Shown here one piece after another: positions 4,501 through 5,358 of a DNA stretch of 5,358 nucleotides; within the stretch, counting starts at the first letter, position 1; each line of letters starts with the position of its first letter. The translations under genes were made by a program, and so were the position numbers. The notes beneath the pieces are model-generated. The model made no database searches, was not told the DNA's origin, and saw only the letters and a list, made by a program, of their open reading frames with translations. This DNA comes from an uncultured Lachnospiraceae bacterium (GTDB taxonomy: Bacteria; Bacillota; Clostridia; Lachnospirales; Lachnospiraceae). Where the stretch lies: assembly GCA_905236365.1 (NCBI GenBank), contig CAJOPP010000065.1:1-5358 (forward strand), read 5' to 3'.

Positions 4501-5358
4501 TCACCGGTGTCAGTGTGGATAAGACAAATGTTACATTGACCGAAGGAGAAACTGTTGATGTGAAGGCGGTGATTACTCCGGCAGGAGCAACGAACAAAAA
4601 GGTAACATGGAGTTCCGATAACGGAGAAGTCGCAAAGGTAAATAACGGAGAGATCACTGCAGTTAAAGCAGGAACAGCAACAATTACAGTAATAACAGAA
4701 GATGGCAACAGAACGGCAACTGTGAATGTAACGGTAAATGCCAAGAATGCAGATGATGGTAATACCGAAATCGACCTTGGTGATCATGCAGGCAATAATA
4801 ACGAGATCGGTTCTGGTAATAATACAGGCAACGATACCGAAATCGGCACTGGCAATAGTACGGGAAATGGTTCCGGTGACGGTATCGGCAATGATACAGA
4901 GACTGGTTCCGGCAATAGTACAGGAAATGATAAAGAAACCGGTTCTGTTGATCATGCAGACAACGATACCAAAATCGACATTGACAATCAGACAGGTAAT
5001 GGTACGGGAAACGGTTCTGACAACAAGGAGCATAACAATGAACAGACAACGGTAGCAGTAACCGGAGTAACCGTAAACAGTCAGAATATAACAATTAACG
5101 AAGGGAATACAGTCAGCGTAACGGCAACGATAGATCCGGCGAATGCAACCAATAAAGAAGTAATCTGGACAAGCTCGAATCCCGATGTGGCAATTGTAAC
5201 AGATGGAGTGATTCTGGCAAGAAAAGCAGGACCGGCAACGATTACCGTAACCACGAAAGATGGAGGCAAGCAGGCAACAGTAGAGGTTACTGTTCAGAAA
5301 AAAGAAGAAGCTGACCAGGATAGTAATTCTGAAAATGTTCAGGAATCTAATAATGGAG
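1413..5358 (+). CDS. Secreted modular chitinase with two GH18 domains (3' end outside window)
   Basis: At least 1315 residues in one uninterrupted frame, running off the right edge. It should be exported by the Sec pathway and hydrolyse beta-1,4-linked N-acetylglucosamine polymers (chitin) outside the cell. Module order: signal peptide 1-34; GH18 subfamily A type 41-436 with D169-x-x-D172-x-D174-x-E176; beta-rich module 441-584; Asn-rich linker; CBM5/12 632-679; second GH18 718-1012 with E829-x-x-D832-x-D834-x-E836; Big_2 1028-1109; repeat linker; Big_2 1214-1295; acidic linker. Both catalytic glutamates (176 and 836) are present, so both domains look active. TTG 1413 is chosen because of the Shine-Dalgarno and because it gives a standard signal peptide; ATG 1386 would add nine residues. 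The gene has its own promoter and leader. The missing C-terminus may hold more Big_2 units or a wall anchor. Family knowledge: bacterial GH18 enzymes include chitinases and endo-beta-N-acetylglucosaminidases. The CBM5/12 favours chitin. Confidence 0.93.
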   Translation, partial: MRKFIKKALSYIMLTAMAVTTAFGGIVPAKKAEAATTPQYRNVMYYGDWSIYAGQKNFFVSKMKGDLITHLNFAFMDVDANGDLVLCDEHADFQNVNDPMQSGITYGDPYAGVIGAMAILRSQYPNMKIGVSVGGWTRTGDLPKLGAQESTRRNFAKNISKFVDYLGFDFVDIDWEYPGDDRDPDPEGNGVQIDKGCKGSSADTVNYTLTLQAIREELDALGSKNNKHYELSIAMSAAPGKMDYIEYDKVLKIVDFANMMTYDLNGAWNGYTGHQTALYTNKDYNPDTQQDGVFSVDTCVQYLKKKYGNSIDYSKIVIGVAPYTRGWKEVKGDAPNANNPGLYASATGENGVTYAYGEIDSLINQYQLTKYWDDVAKANYFYSPTTGYFFTCDTEESVAEKGKYVKENGLGGLISWMASLDSGNSITEVMKKSLYGDSAIPTQDIVVTNPNVSVDVTASGSQYTITIKNNEKANESNAALKDAEAFKESVTYPKLYIKTKSNATFSAGTEAGSVTNENNLGVVDLQSVYAGKVIKQGGSHTFTVKVDGTADINDIESITMTQRILPNLSEFGAFAVYGEGVADIPKQEIPITAETPSGDDNSNNNSGNNNGNANNNTNNSGNNNTNQTGTGSYPAWSGSNVTYNLGDFVSYQDKVYECTYAHSSNEAWTPTAAPTLWKERADLKNIPTIDSDTGNNNGSGESKQTENNYYVNGKLPQHTVTGYWHNFSNGSANLKLADVPTYYDVVCVAFTDNTDIPGEATFSVSEDLQKSIGYTDAQFIDDVKTLKERGQHVLISVGGAEGRIDINSDQAAVKFAESMIDIIEKFGFEGIDIDLEGSTVSGTNYIAASLRTMYEHFGKDFIITMAPETAYMTPGGAGFSSYYWNLAIDIKDILTTVHTQFYNSGGMNGYGGAVANPGNGSFPANLSTLYIESGLRPDQVAIGVPSNQPAASSGQISPEQAAAAFNAMIKGTTVDGFTPPKAYPTFRGLMTWSINWDATQDYAWAKAASAAVKAAPVVDNGSTDTPDVAVTGVSVDKTNVTLTEGETVDVKAVITPAGATNKKVTWSSDNGEVAKVNNGEITAVKAGTATITVITEDGNRTATVNVTVNAKNADDGNTEIDLGDHAGNNNEIGSGNNTGNDTEIGTGNSTGNGSGDGIGNDTETGSGNSTGNDKETGSVDHADNDTKIDIDNQTGNGTGNGSDNKEHNNEQTTVAVTGVTVNSQNITINEGNTVSVTATIDPANATNKEVIWTSSNPDVAIVTDGVILARKAGPATITVTTKDGGKQATVEVTVQKKEEADQDSNSENVQESNNG
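1533..2720 (+). other. GH18 catalytic domain 1, subfamily A type
   Basis: Residues about 41-436 form the first TIM-barrel. The first strand is NVMYYGDW (43-49). S132-V-G-G-W is the SxGG motif. The catalytic signature is FDFVDIDWEYP with acid E176 and assisting D172 and D174. MMTYD (259-263) gives the substrate-positioning Tyr262. After the seventh strand (VIGVAPYTRGW) there is an insert containing PGLYASATG, YAYGEI, and YFYSPTTGYFFTCDTEES. This matches the alpha+beta chitinase insertion domain of subfamily A, which deepens the cleft and often goes with processive or exo action. The domain closes with GGLISWMASLD, whose W416 should line the -1 subsite. All key residues are present. Confidence 0.92.
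2733..3164 (+). other. Unrecognised beta-rich module
   Basis: Residues about 441-584 separate GH18 domain 1 from the Asn-rich linker. Alternating hydrophobic residues (DIVVTNPNVSVDVTASG, QYTITIKN, HTFTVKVDG, ESITMTQRIL) suggest a beta-sandwich, possibly a carbohydrate-binding or spacer module. The region from residue 469 to 490 is charged and may be helical. It matches neither a fibronectin type III nor a Big_2 repeat by eye, and no family can be named. Confidence 0.5.
3165..3305 (+). other. Asn/Gly/Thr-rich linker
   Basis: Residues about 585-631. After a PKQEIPITAETPSGDD stretch the sequence is almost only N, S, G and T (for example NSNNNSGNNNGNANNN). The DNA is correspondingly simple, built on AAT and AAC triplets, and so is prone to length change. 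It acts as a flexible tether that lets the chitin-binding module move relative to GH18 domain 1. Confidence 0.85.
3306..3449 (+). other. CBM5/12 chitin-binding module
   Basis: Residues about 632-679. It has the family pattern of a short three-strand module: YPAWSGSNVTYNLGDFVSY, then KVYECTYAHSSNEAWTP, then PTLWKE. The starting A-W (W636), the G-D-x-V turn, the Y-x-C strand and the closing L-W (W677) are all visible. About 48 residues is usual for this family, which binds crystalline or insoluble chitin through exposed aromatic side chains. It lies between the two catalytic domains and could serve either. Confidence 0.88.
3564..4448 (+). other. GH18 catalytic domain 2, subfamily B-like
   Basis: Residues about 718-1012. 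Strand 1 is VTGYWHNF (720-727), S796-V-G-G-A is the SxGG motif, and the signature is FEGIDIDLEGS with catalytic E836 and D832/D834. M865-A-P-E and Q900-F-Y-N (Tyr902) follow the pattern of ChiC/ChiD-like chitinases, and GLMTWSINWD (W992) closes the barrel. No insertion domain is present, so the cleft should be shallow, as in endo-acting subfamily B enzymes. The first Asp of the usual DxxDxDxE is Glu829 here, a conservative change at a position not required for catalysis. An endo-beta-N-acetylglucosaminidase activity cannot be excluded. Confidence 0.9.
4494..4739 (+). other. Big_2 immunoglobulin-like domain 1
   Basis: Residues 1028-1109, about 82 long, the usual size. Family landmarks are VTGVSVDKTNVTLTEGET at the start, ITPAGATNKKVTWSSDNGEVAKV in the middle, and ITAVKAGTATITV near the end. 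Such domains are spacers or adhesive modules in bacterial surface proteins and usually lie near the cell-wall end of the chain. Confidence 0.93.
4764..5003 (+). repeat. 36-bp tandem repeats encoding a 12-residue linker unit
   Basis: Six in-frame units of 12 codons start at 4764, 4800, 4836, 4896, 4932 and 4968. A partial 8-codon unit (4872-4895) lies between the third and fourth. The approximate consensus is T-E-I-G-S-G-N-S-T-G-N-D. Units differ at several positions, so the array is old or diversifying. It forms most of the linker between the two Big_2 domains (residues 1110-1213) and is rich in G, N, D and T with no cysteine, consistent with an extended flexible spacer. Loss or gain of a unit would keep the frame. 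Confidence 0.8.
5052..5297 (+). other. Big_2 immunoglobulin-like domain 2
   Basis: Residues 1214-1295. It aligns along its length with the first copy: VTGVTVNSQNITINEGNT, IDPANATNKEVIWTSSNPDVAIV, and then ARKAGPATITVTTKDG. A proline replaces the usual threonine in the AGTATITV strand. The chain continues as an acidic linker, KKEEADQDSNSENVQESNNG, to the window edge, so at least one further module or an anchor is expected. Confidence 0.93.

Noticed and set aside
4764..5003. CRISPR-like or RTX calcium-binding repeats
   Set aside because: The 36-bp units are contiguous, divergent and in frame with no spacers, so this is not CRISPR. They lack the GGxGxDxxx nonapeptide of RTX proteins.
4415..5269. 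Long open frames on the minus strand, and a 105-codon plus-strand frame at 4738-5055
   Set aside because: They lie inside the Big_2 and repeat-linker coding region, have repetitive, Cys/Tyr- or Ile/Thr-biased translations caused by the simple DNA, and lack ribosome sites. The chitinase frame explains the sequence.

Overview
The window looks like chromosomal DNA from a low-to-moderate GC, Gram-positive anaerobe of the Clostridia, most likely a gut-type member of the Lachnospiraceae. This is inferred from strong AGGAGG ribosome binding sites, a near-consensus housekeeping promoter, a GGGtGRT-family protein (typical of Clostridia), and a secreted, modular polysaccharide hydrolase carrying Big_2 immunoglobulin-like domains. 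No database search was possible, so genus and species are not assigned.

Layout. (1) Positions 27-1037 encode a complete 336-residue cytoplasmic GGGtGRT protein, a conserved family of unknown biochemical function that is often found next to an Fe-S cluster scaffold gene in related genomes. That neighbour would lie upstream of the window. (2) Positions 1038-1412 are a 375-base intergenic stretch. It holds a possible 14-codon small ORF (1085-1129), a strong intrinsic terminator hairpin (1131-1167), an AT-rich segment, a near-perfect TTGACA-N17-TATAAA promoter (1263-1291), and a leader of about 115 nt with two hairpins and an ACCUC element that could pair with the downstream Shine-Dalgarno. (3) From 1413 to the right edge (5358) one continuous frame encodes at least 1315 residues of a secreted multimodular chitinase. 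The stop codon is not in the window.

The chitinase reads, in order: signal peptide (residues 1-34); GH18 catalytic domain of subfamily A type (about 41-436); an unrecognised beta-rich module (about 441-584); an Asn-rich linker; a CBM5/12 chitin-binding module (about 632-679); a second GH18 domain of a different, subfamily B-like type (about 718-1012); a Big_2 domain (1028-1109); a linker built from 12-residue tandem repeats; a second Big_2 domain (1214-1295); and the start of another acidic linker. The two catalytic domains are not recent duplicates of each other. Their active-site landmarks differ (MMTYD versus QFYN, insertion domain present versus absent), which suggests complementary attack on chitin or chitin-like glycans by one cell-surface or secreted polypeptide.

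The two genes appear to be independent transcription units: the terminator closes the first and the chitinase has its own promoter and a structured leader. The least ordinary points are the dual-GH18 architecture, the start region where ATG-TTT-TGA overlaps a TTG start, the leader RNA, and the tiny ORF sitting directly before the terminator.
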